Assembly: GCF_003387075.1 (NCBI RefSeq)
Contig: NZ_QUMQ01000001.1
Coordinates: 4,960,001 to 5,024,000, forward strand
Direction: 5' to 3'
Length of the DNA stretch: 64,000 bases
From: Asanoa ferruginea
Lineage (GTDB): Bacteria > Actinomycetota > Actinomycetes > Mycobacteriales > Micromonosporaceae
The notes under the pieces were generated by a model. The model did not search any database. It was not told the DNA's origin and was given only the letters and a program-made list of their open reading frames with translations. The position numbers were made by a program, and so were the translations under genes. Positions within the stretch are counted from its first letter, which is position 1, and the number at the start of each line of letters is the position of its first letter. This document shows positions 43,818-52,446 of the stretch, one piece after another.

Positions 43818-44944
43818 GCCGGGCCGTCCAGCGGGAACGTGGCCCGCACCGCGAACCCACCGCTCTCGCGCGGCGCGGCGTCCAACGTGCCGCCCAGCCC
43901 GGTGACCCGTTCCCGCATGCCGCGCAGGCCGACCCCGGGTGTCACCGGGCTGGCCGGGGACGCCTGGCCGTCGTCGGTCACCGAGACGGTCAGCCGGGCC
44001 GGGGCGTACTCGACGTGGATCTCGGCGGTGGCCGGCCCGGCGTGCCGGGCGACGTTGGTGAGCGCCTCCTGGACCACGCGATAGCCGGCCTGGTCGACCT
44101 CGACCGGGACGTCGCGTGGGTCACCGACGACGACCACCCGCGCCGGCACGCCGGCCGCCACCGTCCGCTCGGCGAGCGAGCCCACCTGGGCCAGCCCGAC
44201 CGGGTCCCCGTCGAACGGCGAGCGCAGCACGTCGAGGGTCGCGCGCAGCTCGCGCATCGCCGCGCCGCTGGCCTCCTGGATCGCGAGCAGCGCGGTCGAC
44301 GGTTCCTCGTCGCGCTTGCGGGCCAGGTGCACCGCGATCCCGGCCTGCACCTTGATCAGCGAGATGTTGTGGGTCAGCGAGTCGTGCAGATCCCGGGCGA
44401 TCCGCAGCCGCTCCTCGCCGGCGCGGCGCAACGCCACCTCCTCGCGGGTGCGTTCGGCCTCGACCGCCCGCTGCTCGACCTGTTCCAGGTAGGCACCGCG
44501 CTGCCGCGCGACGAGGCCCGCGACGTTGGCCGCCACGAACCAGCCCAGCAGCAGCGAGGTGCGCTCGAGGATGACCTGGCCCGGCCGGTCGGCGGGCGCG
44601 ACCGAGACGTCGCGGGACAGGAAGCCGCCGAGGAAGACGACGCTGGCCAGCCCGGCGGCGGCCCGATGGCCACGCCAGGCCGCGATGTAAACCGTGCCGA
44701 GAACGGCGAACGCGGCGGCCACCCCGCCGTGCACCCGCAGGTAGAAGCCCAGCATGGCCGCGGTCACCACGGTCAACGCGACCACCGGATAGCGCCGGCA
44801 CGCGGCCACGGCCGCCACCGTCACCAGAACCAGCACGACGTCGATCGGGCGGACCGCGGCGGCGTCGGGTGCGATCGCGGCGTCGCCGAGCACGAGCGCG
44901 CCGAGCACGACGCCGCCGACGGCGTAAGGCAGGTCCGGGCGCAT
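43814..44944 (-). CDS. sensor histidine kinase (HisKA_3 type)
   Basis: A 376-residue membrane sensor. The N-terminal half has four to five hydrophobic helices. The dimerisation/phosphoacceptor region is RIARDLHDSLTHNISLI with the histidine near residue 188, and the ATP-binding domain has VVQEALTNVARHA and GVGLRGMRERV. This is the class that pairs with NarL-type regulators, and its partner follows directly. The start is the ATG giving MRPDLPYAVGG. It is divergent from the methyltransferase gene; the signal sensed is unknown. Confidence 0.93.
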   Translation of the reverse strand: MRPDLPYAVGGVVLGALVLGDAAIAPDAAAVRPIDVVLVLVTVAAVAACRRYPVVALTVVTAAMLGFYLRVHGGVAAAFAVLGTVYIAAWRGHRAAAGLASVVFLGGFLSRDVSVAPADRPGQVILERTSLLLGWFVAANVAGLVARQRGAYLEQVEQRAVEAERTREEVALRRAGEERLRIARDLHDSLTHNISLIKVQAGIAVHLARKRDEEPSTALLAIQEASGAAMRELRATLDVLRSPFDGDPVGLAQVGSLAERTVAAGVPARVVVVGDPRDVPVEVDQAGYRVVQEALTNVARHAGPATAEIHVEYAPARLTVSVTDDGQASPASPVTPGVGLRGMRERVTGLGGTLDAAPRESGGFAVRATFPLDGPA

Positions 44945-45087
44945 GATCGCACTGTAGAACGGTCGTCCGCGCCGGTCATCCCACGCTTGTCGTAGCTGGG
45001 CCGTACCACGTTCGTCGTATCGATGGCCGGGCAAGTGCCTGCGCCCGCCAGACGCTTTCCCGGTGGGTCGCGACAAGCATCGATCGC

Positions 45088-45921
45088 ATGCCGATCGAAG
45101 TGGAACCAAGGCTGGACGGCGTCGCCGAGACGTTGCTGTGGACCTTGCGCAACCGCGCCGAGGAGTCGAAGCATCCCGGCTCCTGCTTCACCGACCCCTG
45201 GTCGGTCCGCCTCTACGAGACCATCAGCTACGACTATGGGCGCTTCGGCAAGCCGGGTCAGCTGCACGCCCTGCGGGCCCGGGCCCTGGACCGCGCCGCC
45301 CGGGCGTATCTCGACACCCACCCGGCGGCCACCGTCGTCGCCCTCGGTGAGGGGCTCCAGACCACCTACTGGCGGCTGGGCCGACCGCGGGTGCCCTGGC
45401 TGTCGGTCGACCTGGCGCCCGTGCAGGAACTGCGCACCCGGCTCCTGCCCGAAGAGCCGTGGGTCACACCGCTGGCCGCCTCCGCGCTCGACCGGTCCTG
45501 GATGGACCGGGTTGACCCGGCGCACGGCGTGTTCATCTCCGCCGAAGGGCTGCTGATGTATTTCGACCGCGCCGACGCCCTGTCGCTGATCGCCGACTGC
45601 GCTGCCCGGTTCCCCGGTGGCCAGCTCTTCTTCGACTCGATCCCGGCCTGGCTCAGCGCCCGCACCGGCCGGGGCCTGCGGTTCTCCGACCGCTACACGG
45701 CGCCGCCGATGCCGTTCAGCCTCTCCGTCACCGAGGCCGCACGGCTGGTCGAGCTGATACCGCGGGTGGTCGCCGCGACCGAGATCGCCCTGCCGCCGGG
45801 TCGCGGCGTCTGGGCGTCGCGGACCGTCCGGATCCTCGCGGCCCGGCCCCCGCTGCGCGATCGCCGGCCCAGCCTCACCCTGCTCGACTTCGCCGGCCGA
45901 ACCGGAGCTCACCATGCGTAG
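45088..45921 (+). CDS. class I SAM-dependent methyltransferase, LCMT/TcmP-like
   Basis: A 277-residue methyltransferase of the leucine carboxyl methyltransferase type. It has the family-like N-terminus (ETLLWTLRNRAEES, FTDPWSVRLY), the SAM-binding strand VVALGEGLQTTYWRLG in place of the usual GxGxG, WLSVDLAPV, and FISAEGLLMYF. Related proteins methylate carboxyl groups in natural-product pathways, but no biosynthetic genes are adjacent. Its stop overlaps the next gene by eight bases. Confidence 0.87.
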   Translation: MPIEVEPRLDGVAETLLWTLRNRAEESKHPGSCFTDPWSVRLYETISYDYGRFGKPGQLHALRARALDRAARAYLDTHPAATVVALGEGLQTTYWRLGRPRVPWLSVDLAPVQELRTRLLPEEPWVTPLAASALDRSWMDRVDPAHGVFISAEGLLMYFDRADALSLIADCAARFPGGQLFFDSIPAWLSARTGRGLRFSDRYTAPPMPFSLSVTEAARLVELIPRVVAATEIALPPGRGVWASRTVRILAARPPLRDRRPSLTLLDFAGRTGAHHA

Positions 45922-46330
45922 AGCCTTTGTCATCGTCAGCGCCCTGCTGCTCGCCGCGTTCGCGATGCAGTTCGTCTTCGCGGCCGTGGGCGCGTTCACC
46001 GAGCCGGCCGGCGACGGCGCCTACACGCTGCACAGCGTCAACGGGCTGGCCGTCATCCCGGCGCTGACCCTGGCCGCCACCCTGCTCGCGGCGCTGGCCA
46101 AGGCGCCGGGCCGGTTGATCGGGCTGACGATCCTGCCCCTCGGCCTGGTCGTCGTGCAGGAGTTGCTGGTCGTGCTCGTCCACGCGTTCACCGACGACAC
46201 GGGCGGCAGCACCCCGCTCGGCCTCACCATCGGCGGGCTGCACGCGGTCAACGGGATCATCGCCGTGCACATCGTGGTCAGCGTCCTCCAGGGGGCACGC
46301 AAGCTGGCCGGACCGGCGGAGACGGCGTGA
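45914..46330 (+). CDS. four-helix membrane protein (DUF6220-like)
   Basis: A 138-residue integral membrane protein with four hydrophobic segments (FVIVSALLLAAFAMQFVFAA; VIPALTLAATLLAALA; LIGLTILPLGLVVVQELLVVL; HAVNGIIAVHIVVSVLQG). Conserved histidines in HSVNG and GLHAVNGI suggest a cofactor or metal site. It overlaps both neighbours and directly precedes the multicopper oxidase, so the two probably work together. The DUF6220 name is from memory and tentative. Confidence 0.78.
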   Translation: MRRAFVIVSALLLAAFAMQFVFAAVGAFTEPAGDGAYTLHSVNGLAVIPALTLAATLLAALAKAPGRLIGLTILPLGLVVVQELLVVLVHAFTDDTGGSTPLGLTIGGLHAVNGIIAVHIVVSVLQGARKLAGPAETA

Positions 46331-48054
46331 CCACCGGCTCGATGCTGGCGGCCGACCTGGTGGTCGCCGTCCTGGCCGCCGGTGGGTGGCTGGGTGCCGG
46401 CGCGGCCGCCGCCGCCCGGAACCGGCCGGTCGCCCTGGGTCTAGCCGGCCTCGGACTGCTCGCGACGGTCGGGCGGGCCGGCACGATCACCGCGCTCGCT
46501 AGCGCCGGCTGGTGGTTCGCGGCGGAGAAGGTCGTGATCGCCGCTCCGCTGTCGCTCGCGGCGGTGATCGTCGCCGCCACGCGGTTGGTCCGGGTCCGCG
46601 GCGAGATCCGGTCCGCCGCGCTCGCCCTGCTGTCCGCGGGGTACGCCGCGACCGCCGCCCTGCTCGTCACGGTGCTGCACGGCTATCCGGCGTCGGCCGG
46701 CGCGGGCCTGCTCGCGGTCGCCGGAACGCTGGGAGCGACCGCGCTCTCGTGGCGGCTGCTCGGCGGGCGTCCAGCCCGGGCCACCCTGGTGGTGGCGGTC
46801 GCGGCGCTGGTGACCGGCACCGGGCTGACCGTCGCACCGCGCGCCGCTCCGGCCGCGCCGCACACCCACACCTATCCGGCCGCGCGACCCGTCGGCGAGC
46901 CGACCAAGCGGTTCACCCTGACGGCCGCGAAAGCCACCGTCACCGTGGGCGGCCACCCGGTCGCGGCATGGGCGTTCAACGGGCAGGTACCCGGGCCGGA
47001 GTTGACCGCAACGGTCGGCGACGTGCTCGAGGTGACCCTGCGCAACACCGACATCGAGCGCGGGGTGACGCTGCACTGGCACGGCTACGACGTGCCCAAC
47101 GACCAGGACGGCGTGCCCGGCCTGACCCAGCCGGCGGTGCTGCCGGGCCAACAGTTCGTCTACCGGTTCCGCGCCGACCAGGCCGGGACCTACTGGTACC
47201 ACACCCACGAGGCCTCCGACGTCGGCGTGCGGATGGGCCTCTACGGGGTCCTGGTGGTGAGAAAGACGCCGGCCACGGGGGTCGACGTCACGATGCCGGT
47301 GCACACCCTGGCCGGCCGGGCCCTGCCGGAGCCACGGACCGCGCCGACCAGACCGGGGGAGCCGGTGCGGTTGCGCCTGCTCAACACCGACAGCACCACC
47401 CACCGCTACGCCCTGGCCGGCACGGCGTTCCAGGTCGCCGCGATCGACGGCACCGACCTCACCGGGCCCACGTCCCTTGTGGACACCGCCGTGCGGATCC
47501 CGGCCGGCGGCCGCTACGACCTGGTGTTCAGCGCGCCCGCCGGGCCGGTCGGGCTGTTCGTCGACGGCCGGTTGGTCTGGTCGACCGGCCCGGTGACGGC
47601 CGAGACCAGCGGGTGGCCGGTGCTGGACCCGCTCGGCTACGGTGCCGCGGCGCCGGTGCCGTTCGCGCGGTTCGACCGGCGGTTCACCCTGGTGCTCGAC
47701 CGCGGGCTCGACCTGCACGGCCTGCTGCCGCGGTATGCGCACACGGTCAACGGCGCGGCCGATCCGGACATCCCGCCCGAGGTCGTACACCTGGGTGAGA
47801 TCGTGAAGTTCACCATCGTGAACCGGTCACTGGTGGTGCACCCGTGGCACCTCCACGGCCATCACGTCCTGATCCTGTCCCGCGATGGGCAGCCGGCGAG
47901 CGGCAGTCCACTGTGGCTGGACTCGTTCGACGTGCGGCCCGGCGAGGTCTGGGAGGTCGCGTTCCGGGCCGACAACCCCGGCGCCTGGGCCAACCACTGC
48001 CACAACCTGGCGCACGCCGAGGCCGGGATGATGCTCCACCTGATGTATTCGTGA
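46327..48054 (+). CDS. membrane-anchored multicopper oxidase
   Basis: A 575-residue protein. The first 180 residues hold about five transmembrane helices; the rest is a secreted cupredoxin region. Four copper-binding motifs are visible: LHWHGYDV (about 250), YWYHTHEA (about 290), HPWHLHGHHV (about 505) and HCHNLAHAEAGM (about 556, with the type 1 copper cysteine and axial methionine). These place it among laccase or copper-nitrite-reductase-like oxidases. It is coupled to the DUF6220-like gene by a 4-base overlap. The last 228 bases are also read antisense by the GT87-like gene. Confidence 0.9.
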   Translation: MTTGSMLAADLVVAVLAAGGWLGAGAAAAARNRPVALGLAGLGLLATVGRAGTITALASAGWWFAAEKVVIAAPLSLAAVIVAATRLVRVRGEIRSAALALLSAGYAATAALLVTVLHGYPASAGAGLLAVAGTLGATALSWRLLGGRPARATLVVAVAALVTGTGLTVAPRAAPAAPHTHTYPAARPVGEPTKRFTLTAAKATVTVGGHPVAAWAFNGQVPGPELTATVGDVLEVTLRNTDIERGVTLHWHGYDVPNDQDGVPGLTQPAVLPGQQFVYRFRADQAGTYWYHTHEASDVGVRMGLYGVLVVRKTPATGVDVTMPVHTLAGRALPEPRTAPTRPGEPVRLRLLNTDSTTHRYALAGTAFQVAAIDGTDLTGPTSLVDTAVRIPAGGRYDLVFSAPAGPVGLFVDGRLVWSTGPVTAETSGWPVLDPLGYGAAAPVPFARFDRRFTLVLDRGLDLHGLLPRYAHTVNGAADPDIPPEVVHLGEIVKFTIVNRSLVVHPWHLHGHHVLILSRDGQPASGSPLWLDSFDVRPGEVWEVAFRADNPGAWANHCHNLAHAEAGMMLHLMYS

Positions 48055-49113
48055 ACCGACCGGCAGGAACGCCAGCAGCCCCAGCGCGATCCAGACATAC
48101 AGGTTGCTGCCCAGCACCCCGACCAGCGACCGGCCGTCGTCGGCCCACAGCCAGACCGCGCTGGTGCAGAGCAACACATAGGCGACGAGCAGGAGGATCC
48201 GCGCAGACCGGCCGCGGGCCGCCGTCCACGCGAGGTAGAGGGCGGGCAGCAACCACACCAGGTGGTGCACCCAGGTCACCGGGCTGATCAGGCAGGTCGC
48301 CACCCCGGTCAGGGCGAAACCGGCCCGGTGGTCGCCGAGCCGGGCTGCCCGCCGTGCCCGCACCATCCACAATGCGCAGACGCCGAGCACGGCCACGGCC
48401 CACCACCAGCCGGGCAGCCCGGCCCGGGCCAGCAGGCCGCGCAGCGACTGGTTGGAGACGTAGGCCAGGTCGCCGACCCGGCCGGTGTTCCAGAGAGCTT
48501 CGGTCCAGAAGACCCGCGACGCCGTCGGCGCGACCGCCGCGGCCAGCAGCACGGCCGCGGCCATCGTGCCAATCGCGACGAAGAAGGCGCGCCAGCGCCG
48601 GGCCACCGCCAGGTAGACCACGAACAGGCCGGGTGTCAGCTTGACCGCCGTGGCCAGCCCGATGCCGATCCCGGCCCGCGGCGAGCGGCGCAGGTCCCAC
48701 CAGACCAGCGCCAGCAGCACCAGGTTGACCTGGCCGAAACTGACCGTGTCACGGACGGGTGCGAGAAACACGCAGAGCAGCGCCACGAGCAGCCACGGCC
48801 GCCAGCCCGGGCCGACCAGGGCGCGGATCACCAGCCCGCCGGCGATGACGTTGACCGCGATGCTCACCGCGATCACCGTGTGCCACGACAGCGGCGCCAG
48901 CGGCGCGAACAGCAGCGCCGCGAACGGGGGATAGGTGAAGCCGTACACGGTGCCGGGTCGCACGTAGTCGTAGAGCTGCCCGCCGTCGAGCCAGTGCCGC
49001 ACCGCGCCGTAGTAGACGCCGACGTCGAAGAAGCCGCGCCGGCCGGGCACCAGCACGATCCACAGCACGGCCAGCAGCGCCAGGACGGCCAGACCGCGGC
49101 GGGAGGTCATCAT
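47827..49113 (-). CDS. GT87/DUF2029-like membrane glycosyltransferase
   Basis: A polytopic membrane protein of about 10 helices with the GT-C type motif GFFDVGVYYGAVRHWLDGG, the aspartate-bearing loop typical of polyprenol-phosphate-mannose transferases, and FGQVNLVLLALVWWDL. Similarity to the family seems to end near 48060 (LLAFLPVGS); the frame then continues about 75 codons antisense into the multicopper oxidase gene, giving 428 residues. That tail is probably an accidental extension after loss of the original stop. It starts at ATG overlapping the upstream gene (ATGA). Confidence 0.85.
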   Translation of the reverse strand: MMTSRRGLAVLALLAVLWIVLVPGRRGFFDVGVYYGAVRHWLDGGQLYDYVRPGTVYGFTYPPFAALLFAPLAPLSWHTVIAVSIAVNVIAGGLVIRALVGPGWRPWLLVALLCVFLAPVRDTVSFGQVNLVLLALVWWDLRRSPRAGIGIGLATAVKLTPGLFVVYLAVARRWRAFFVAIGTMAAAVLLAAAVAPTASRVFWTEALWNTGRVGDLAYVSNQSLRGLLARAGLPGWWWAVAVLGVCALWMVRARRAARLGDHRAGFALTGVATCLISPVTWVHHLVWLLPALYLAWTAARGRSARILLLVAYVLLCTSAVWLWADDGRSLVGVLGSNLYVWIALGLLAFLPVGSRIHQVEHHPGLGVRQVVAVVGPGAGVVGPERDLPDLAGPHVERVQPQWTAARRLPIAGQDQDVMAVEVPRVHHQ

Positions 49114-50537
49114 CCCGCCAGCCCCGGCGCGAGGTCGTCGTCGAGCGCGGCGAACGCGGTCATCACGAGCAGGGCCACAGCCAGACATCCGCCGAGTACG
49201 GCGAAACCGAGCGTCCCGGCGTTCGGCGCGAACCCGTCGGGCAGCACCACCAGGGCGAGCACCGCGCACGCGCCCGCGGCGAACCGGCCGGCCCGCCCGT
49301 GCGGCGCCGACGCGGCCAGCGGCACCACCGCCCACAGCAGATACCAGGGCCGCACCACCGGCCCGAACGCGACCACGCCGCCGAGCAGCAGGCCGACGCC
49401 CTGCACCGGGCCCAGCGTGTGCCGCCGCCCCCAGACCAGCAGCGCCGTGGCGACCGCCGCGCACATCCCGGCGAGCCGCCAGGCGGTCAGCGGCGCGGTG
49501 CCGAACGAGGCGTCCAGGGTGCCCAGCAGGTTGGTGGTGAACCGGCCCAGAACGCTGGTCACCGACCAGGCGTCGGCCGTCACCGGGGTGCGCAGCGCGC
49601 CGACCCAGCCGAACCCGGTGCCGGCGACCCAGGTCACCGCGACCGTCGTCCCGGCGGCCACCAGGGCGGTGCCCGCGAGGGCCCGCCACCGGGCGTCGGC
49701 CTGCCGCGCCCAGATCAGCGCGACCGCCGCCAGCCCGACCGCCGCCGGCGCCTTGACGAGTGCGGACAGGGTGATCAGGAGCGCGCCCAGCGCCGGCCGC
49801 CGGGCCAACGCGAGAGCCAGCCCGGCGGCCAGCAGGCCGATCATGATGGCGTCGTTGTGCGCGCCACCGACCAGATGCAGCAGCACCAGCGGGTTGAGCA
49901 CGGCGAGCCAGAGCGCGGCCGCGGGCGGCACCCCGCACCGCCGGGCCAGCGGTGGCAGGGTCAGCGCGAGCAGCGTCACCCCGGCCACGGCCACCAACCG
50001 CAACAGGAGTACGCCCAGCGTCACGTGCCCGCCGACCAGGGTGGCCGCGGCGGTGGCCAGGAGCAGGAAGGCGGGGCCGTACGGGGTGGGCGTGTGCTGC
50101 CAGATCGCCGGCACCTCGAGGCCGAACGGGCCGCCCAGCGCGGCCGGACCCTCGTGGTAGACGTCGAGCCCGGCGCCGACCATCGCGCCCTGGGCCAGGT
50201 AGCTGTAGACGTCGCGGCTGAACACCGGCGGCGCGATCAGCAGTGGCGCCGCCCACATGATCAGCGTCGAGAGCAGCTCCTCCACCCGCGGCGGGCGCTG
50301 CCGCACCAGCTTGCCCAGCCGCCACCAGGCGACCACGAGCAGCACGAGCCCGAAGTAGGCCACCGCGACGCCGGCGTTGAACAGGTCGACCGGCAGGTCG
50401 GGGCGGGCCAACGGGCCGTCGGACGGCCCGGCGCCGGCACCCAGCCCGCCGAGGGCGACGCACATCGTGCCGGCGACCCCCCAGGCGCGGCACCGGCCCA
50501 GTTGGCCGGCAGTATTGGCGACGACCGGCGCGGACAC
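49110..50537 (-). CDS. alpha-(1-6)-mannosyltransferase-like membrane protein (MptB-like)
   Basis: A polytopic GT-C-fold protein of about 475 residues. SRDVYSYLAQGAMVGAGLD in the first periplasmic loop, TPYGPAFLLLATA and GGAHNDAIMIGLL are features of the MptA/MptB family that extends mannose chains of lipoglycans using polyprenyl-phosphate-mannose. The start is placed at GTG 50537; an ATG at 50603 would leave only eight bases to the divergent efp start. It pairs with the following GT87-like gene, so both probably act on cell-envelope mannan. Confidence 0.85.
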   Translation of the reverse strand: MSAPVVANTAGQLGRCRAWGVAGTMCVALGGLGAGAGPSDGPLARPDLPVDLFNAGVAVAYFGLVLLVVAWWRLGKLVRQRPPRVEELLSTLIMWAAPLLIAPPVFSRDVYSYLAQGAMVGAGLDVYHEGPAALGGPFGLEVPAIWQHTPTPYGPAFLLLATAAATLVGGHVTLGVLLLRLVAVAGVTLLALTLPPLARRCGVPPAAALWLAVLNPLVLLHLVGGAHNDAIMIGLLAAGLALALARRPALGALLITLSALVKAPAAVGLAAVALIWARQADARWRALAGTALVAAGTTVAVTWVAGTGFGWVGALRTPVTADAWSVTSVLGRFTTNLLGTLDASFGTAPLTAWRLAGMCAAVATALLVWGRRHTLGPVQGVGLLLGGVVAFGPVVRPWYLLWAVVPLAASAPHGRAGRFAAGACAVLALVVLPDGFAPNAGTLGFAVLGGCLAVALLVMTAFAALDDDLAPGLAG

Positions 50538-50611
50538 CCGAGGAAGGTGGCATCCGTTGATGGCCGGTAGACTCGCAGTGTCTGTCCGCCGAGTGAAGAT
50601 CAAGGCAGGAA

Positions 50612-51169
50612 ATGGCCACCACTAACGACCTGAAGAACGGTCTCGTCCTCAACCTCGACGGCGAGCTGTGGTCCGTCGTGGAGTTTCAGCACGTCAAGCC
50701 TGGCAAGGGTGGCGCTTTCGTGCGCACCACGCTGAAGAACGTGCTCTCCGGGAAGGTCGTCGACAAGACCTTCAACGCCGGCACGAAGGTCGAAACCGCC
50801 ACCGTCGACAAGCGCACCATGCAATACCTCTACATCGACGGCGAAGACTACGTCTTCATGGATCTCGACACCTACGACCAGATCCACGTCAGCGGTGGCA
50901 CGGTCGGTGAGGCGGCCAACTACCTGCTGCCCGAGGCCGAGGCCACCGTCGCCACCCACGAGAGCGTCCCGCTCTACGTCGAGTTGCCGACCAGCGTCGT
51001 GCTCGAGGTCACCTACACCGAGCCCGGCCTCCAGGGCGACCGCTCGACCGGCGGCAACAAGCCGGCCACCGTGGAGACCGGCGCGACCGTCTCGGTCCCG
51101 CTGTTCATCACCACCGGTGAGAAGATCAAGGTCGACACCCGCGACGGCCGTTACCTCGGCCGCGCCTGA
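50612..51169 (+). CDS. efp: elongation factor P
   Basis: A 185-residue three-domain EF-P that relieves ribosome stalling at consecutive prolines. It opens with [16 protein letters not shown] and carries the beta3-beta4 loop [12 protein letters not shown] with lysine 32 at the tip. The C-terminus ends [12 protein letters not shown], as usual. The loop reads PGKGG and not the PGKGP described for unmodified actinobacterial EF-Ps. The ATG lies behind AGGCAGGAA. nusB overlaps its stop (TGATG). Confidence 0.97.
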   Translation: MATTNDLKNGLVLNLDGELWSVVEFQHVKPGKGGAFVRTTLKNVLSGKVVDKTFNAGTKVETATVDKRTMQYLYIDGEDYVFMDLDTYDQIHVSGGTVGEAANYLLPEAEATVATHESVPLYVELPTSVVLEVTYTEPGLQGDRSTGGNKPATVETGATVSVPLFITTGEKIKVDTRDGRYLGRA

Positions 51170-51603
51170 TGGCGGAGGGCCCGAAGACCTCGATGCCCGC
51201 GCGCCGCAAGGCGCGCAAGCGGGCCCTCGACGTGCTGTTCGAAGCTGACCTGCGCGACCGGCCGGCGGGCGACGTGCTCACCGACTACGTCGCGCGACTG
51301 GAGCGACCGCTGCCCGGTCACCTCGACTACGCGCTGGGCCTGGTCAACGGCGTCGCGGCGCACCTCGGCCGGATCGACGAGCTGATCGGTAGCTACGCCG
51401 AGGGCTGGACCATAGACCGGATGCCGGTGGTCGACCGCAACCTGGCCCGGATCGCGGTCTACGAGTTGCTCTACGTCGACGAGATCGACGACGCGGTGGC
51501 GATCTCCGAGGCGGTCGAGCTGGCCCGCCAGATGTCGACCGACGACAGCCCGCGGTTCCTCAACGGCCTGCTGGGCCGGATCGCCGAATACGCATCCCGC
51601 TAG
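51169..51603 (+). CDS. nusB: transcription antitermination factor NusB
   Basis: A 144-residue all-helical RNA-binding protein that, with NusE, assembles on boxA for rRNA antitermination. Recognisable segments are ARRKARKRALDVLFEADLR, WTIDRMPVVDRNLARIAVYEL, AISEAVELARQMSTDDSPRF and VNG/LLGRIAEY. It starts at ATG overlapping the efp stop by one base. A strong bidirectional hairpin follows 10 bases after its stop. Confidence 0.95.
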   Translation: MAEGPKTSMPARRKARKRALDVLFEADLRDRPAGDVLTDYVARLERPLPGHLDYALGLVNGVAAHLGRIDELIGSYAEGWTIDRMPVVDRNLARIAVYELLYVDEIDDAVAISEAVELARQMSTDDSPRFLNGLLGRIAEYASR

Positions 51604-51613
51604 GCGCAAGAAA

Positions 51614-51664
51614 CGTCAAAGGGCCCCTTCCACCGCGGTAGCGGTGGCCAGGGGCCCTTTGACG
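51614..51664. terminator. bidirectional hairpin terminator between nusB and bldD
   Basis: CGTCAAAGGGCCCC pairs over 14 bases with GGGGCCCTTTGACG, and an inner CCACCGC/GCGGTGG stem with a GGTA loop extends it. The AAAG/CTTT part provides short T runs in both directions. It sits between the convergent nusB and bldD genes. Confidence 0.9.
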
Positions 51665-51675
51665 TGGAAGGGAAA

Positions 51676-52164
51676 CTAGCTCGCGAAGAACGCGCGGGGG
51701 TCAGCGACCAGGACACCGTGCTCGTTGAGGCGCTCGATGAGGCCCGACGGCGACGAGTCGTAGACGATCGCCAGCGCGCGCAGGTCGTCGGCGCGGATCG
51801 AGAGGACCCGGCCGTTGTAGTCACCGCGCTGCTGCTGGATGGCGCGTGCGTAACGGGCCACGTAGGCGAGGTCTTCCGAGGCGTCGTCGTAGAGACGCTC
51901 CAGGTCGAGCACGATCTTGTTGGTCGGCTCGTGGCGGACGCCGCTGCCGTCGGGCAGCAACTCCGAAACGGGTACCCGGTAGAAATCAGCCAGTTCGGCG
52001 AGGCGGGACACCGTCACGGCCCGGTCGCCGCGCTCGTAGGAGCCGACGACGACCGCTTTCCAGCGACCGTTCGACTTCTCCTCCACACCTTGCAGGGACA
52101 GGCCCTGCTGCTGGCGGATGGAGCGCAAGCGCGCGCCCAACGACTTGGCGTACTCAGAAGGCAT
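51676..52164 (-). CDS. bldD: developmental transcriptional regulator BldD
   Basis: A 162-residue XRE-family regulator that represses sporulation genes during vegetative growth. The N-terminal HTH is LGARLRSIRQQQGLSLQGVE with GSYERGDRAVTVSRL. The C-terminal domain carries the cyclic-di-GMP signature: RGD, eight residues, then RADD, matching the RxD-x8-RxxD motif known from Streptomyces. The start is the ATG giving MPSEYAKSLG. The efp-nusB-bldD-pyrR order is conserved in actinomycetes. Confidence 0.95.
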   Translation of the reverse strand: MPSEYAKSLGARLRSIRQQQGLSLQGVEEKSNGRWKAVVVGSYERGDRAVTVSRLAELADFYRVPVSELLPDGSGVRHEPTNKIVLDLERLYDDASEDLAYVARYARAIQQQRGDYNGRVLSIRADDLRALAIVYDSSPSGLIERLNEHGVLVADPRAFFAS

Positions 52165-52248
52165 TGACGACTCTCCCAGTGCTGGTACCCGGGGTTCTCC
52201 CCAGCGTTCGCTACGGAGCGTGACGGTACGGGGAATGAGAGAACTGGT

Positions 52249-52272
52249 CAAGTGCTCATTACCCATCACTTG
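52249..52272. promoter_or_regulatory. inverted repeat in the bldD/pyrR promoter region
   Basis: CAAGTG, twelve bases, CACTTG, about 85 bases upstream of bldD. BldD represses its own gene in Streptomyces, but this sequence does not match the published BldD box well. The surrounding 282 bases are comparatively AT-rich and must hold promoters for both bldD and pyrR. Confidence 0.35.
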
Positions 52273-52410
52273 GGATGACTGTCTTCTCTTGTCCGAATTT
52301 TCGTGCACCATGCATCAACGACTCGCGCCGGTGTTACGCACGGCACGCTGCGCTTACCCCAGCAGTCTGCGCTGGTAACGTGATCGACGGTTCGCCGAAG
52401 ACATCCTTTA

Positions 52411-52433
52411 ACGACCCGTCCAGTGAGGCGGGG
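52411..52433 (+). promoter_or_regulatory. PyrR-binding RNA loop at the head of the pyr operon
   Basis: CCAGTGAGG (52420-52428) exactly matches the PyrR binding-loop consensus CCnGnGAGG and is held by a CCCG/CGGG stem. The AAGGAGG ribosome site of pyrR starts about two bases after the stem and the GTG start is 19 bases after the loop. In mycobacteria PyrR represses translation through such a loop near the pyrR start; the geometry here fits translational rather than attenuation control. Confidence 0.75.
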
Positions 52434-52446
52434 AAGGAGGTCCGCC

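Noticed and set aside
45088-48054. A natural-product gene cluster around the LCMT-like methyltransferase and copper oxidase
   Set aside because: No core synthase, carrier protein, precursor peptide or transporter is adjacent; a methyltransferase and an oxidase alone are not enough.
43155-50537. Integrated mobile element or prophage between aroB and efp
   Set aside because: No integrase, transposase, tRNA target or flanking direct repeats could be seen, and base composition looks like the surroundings.
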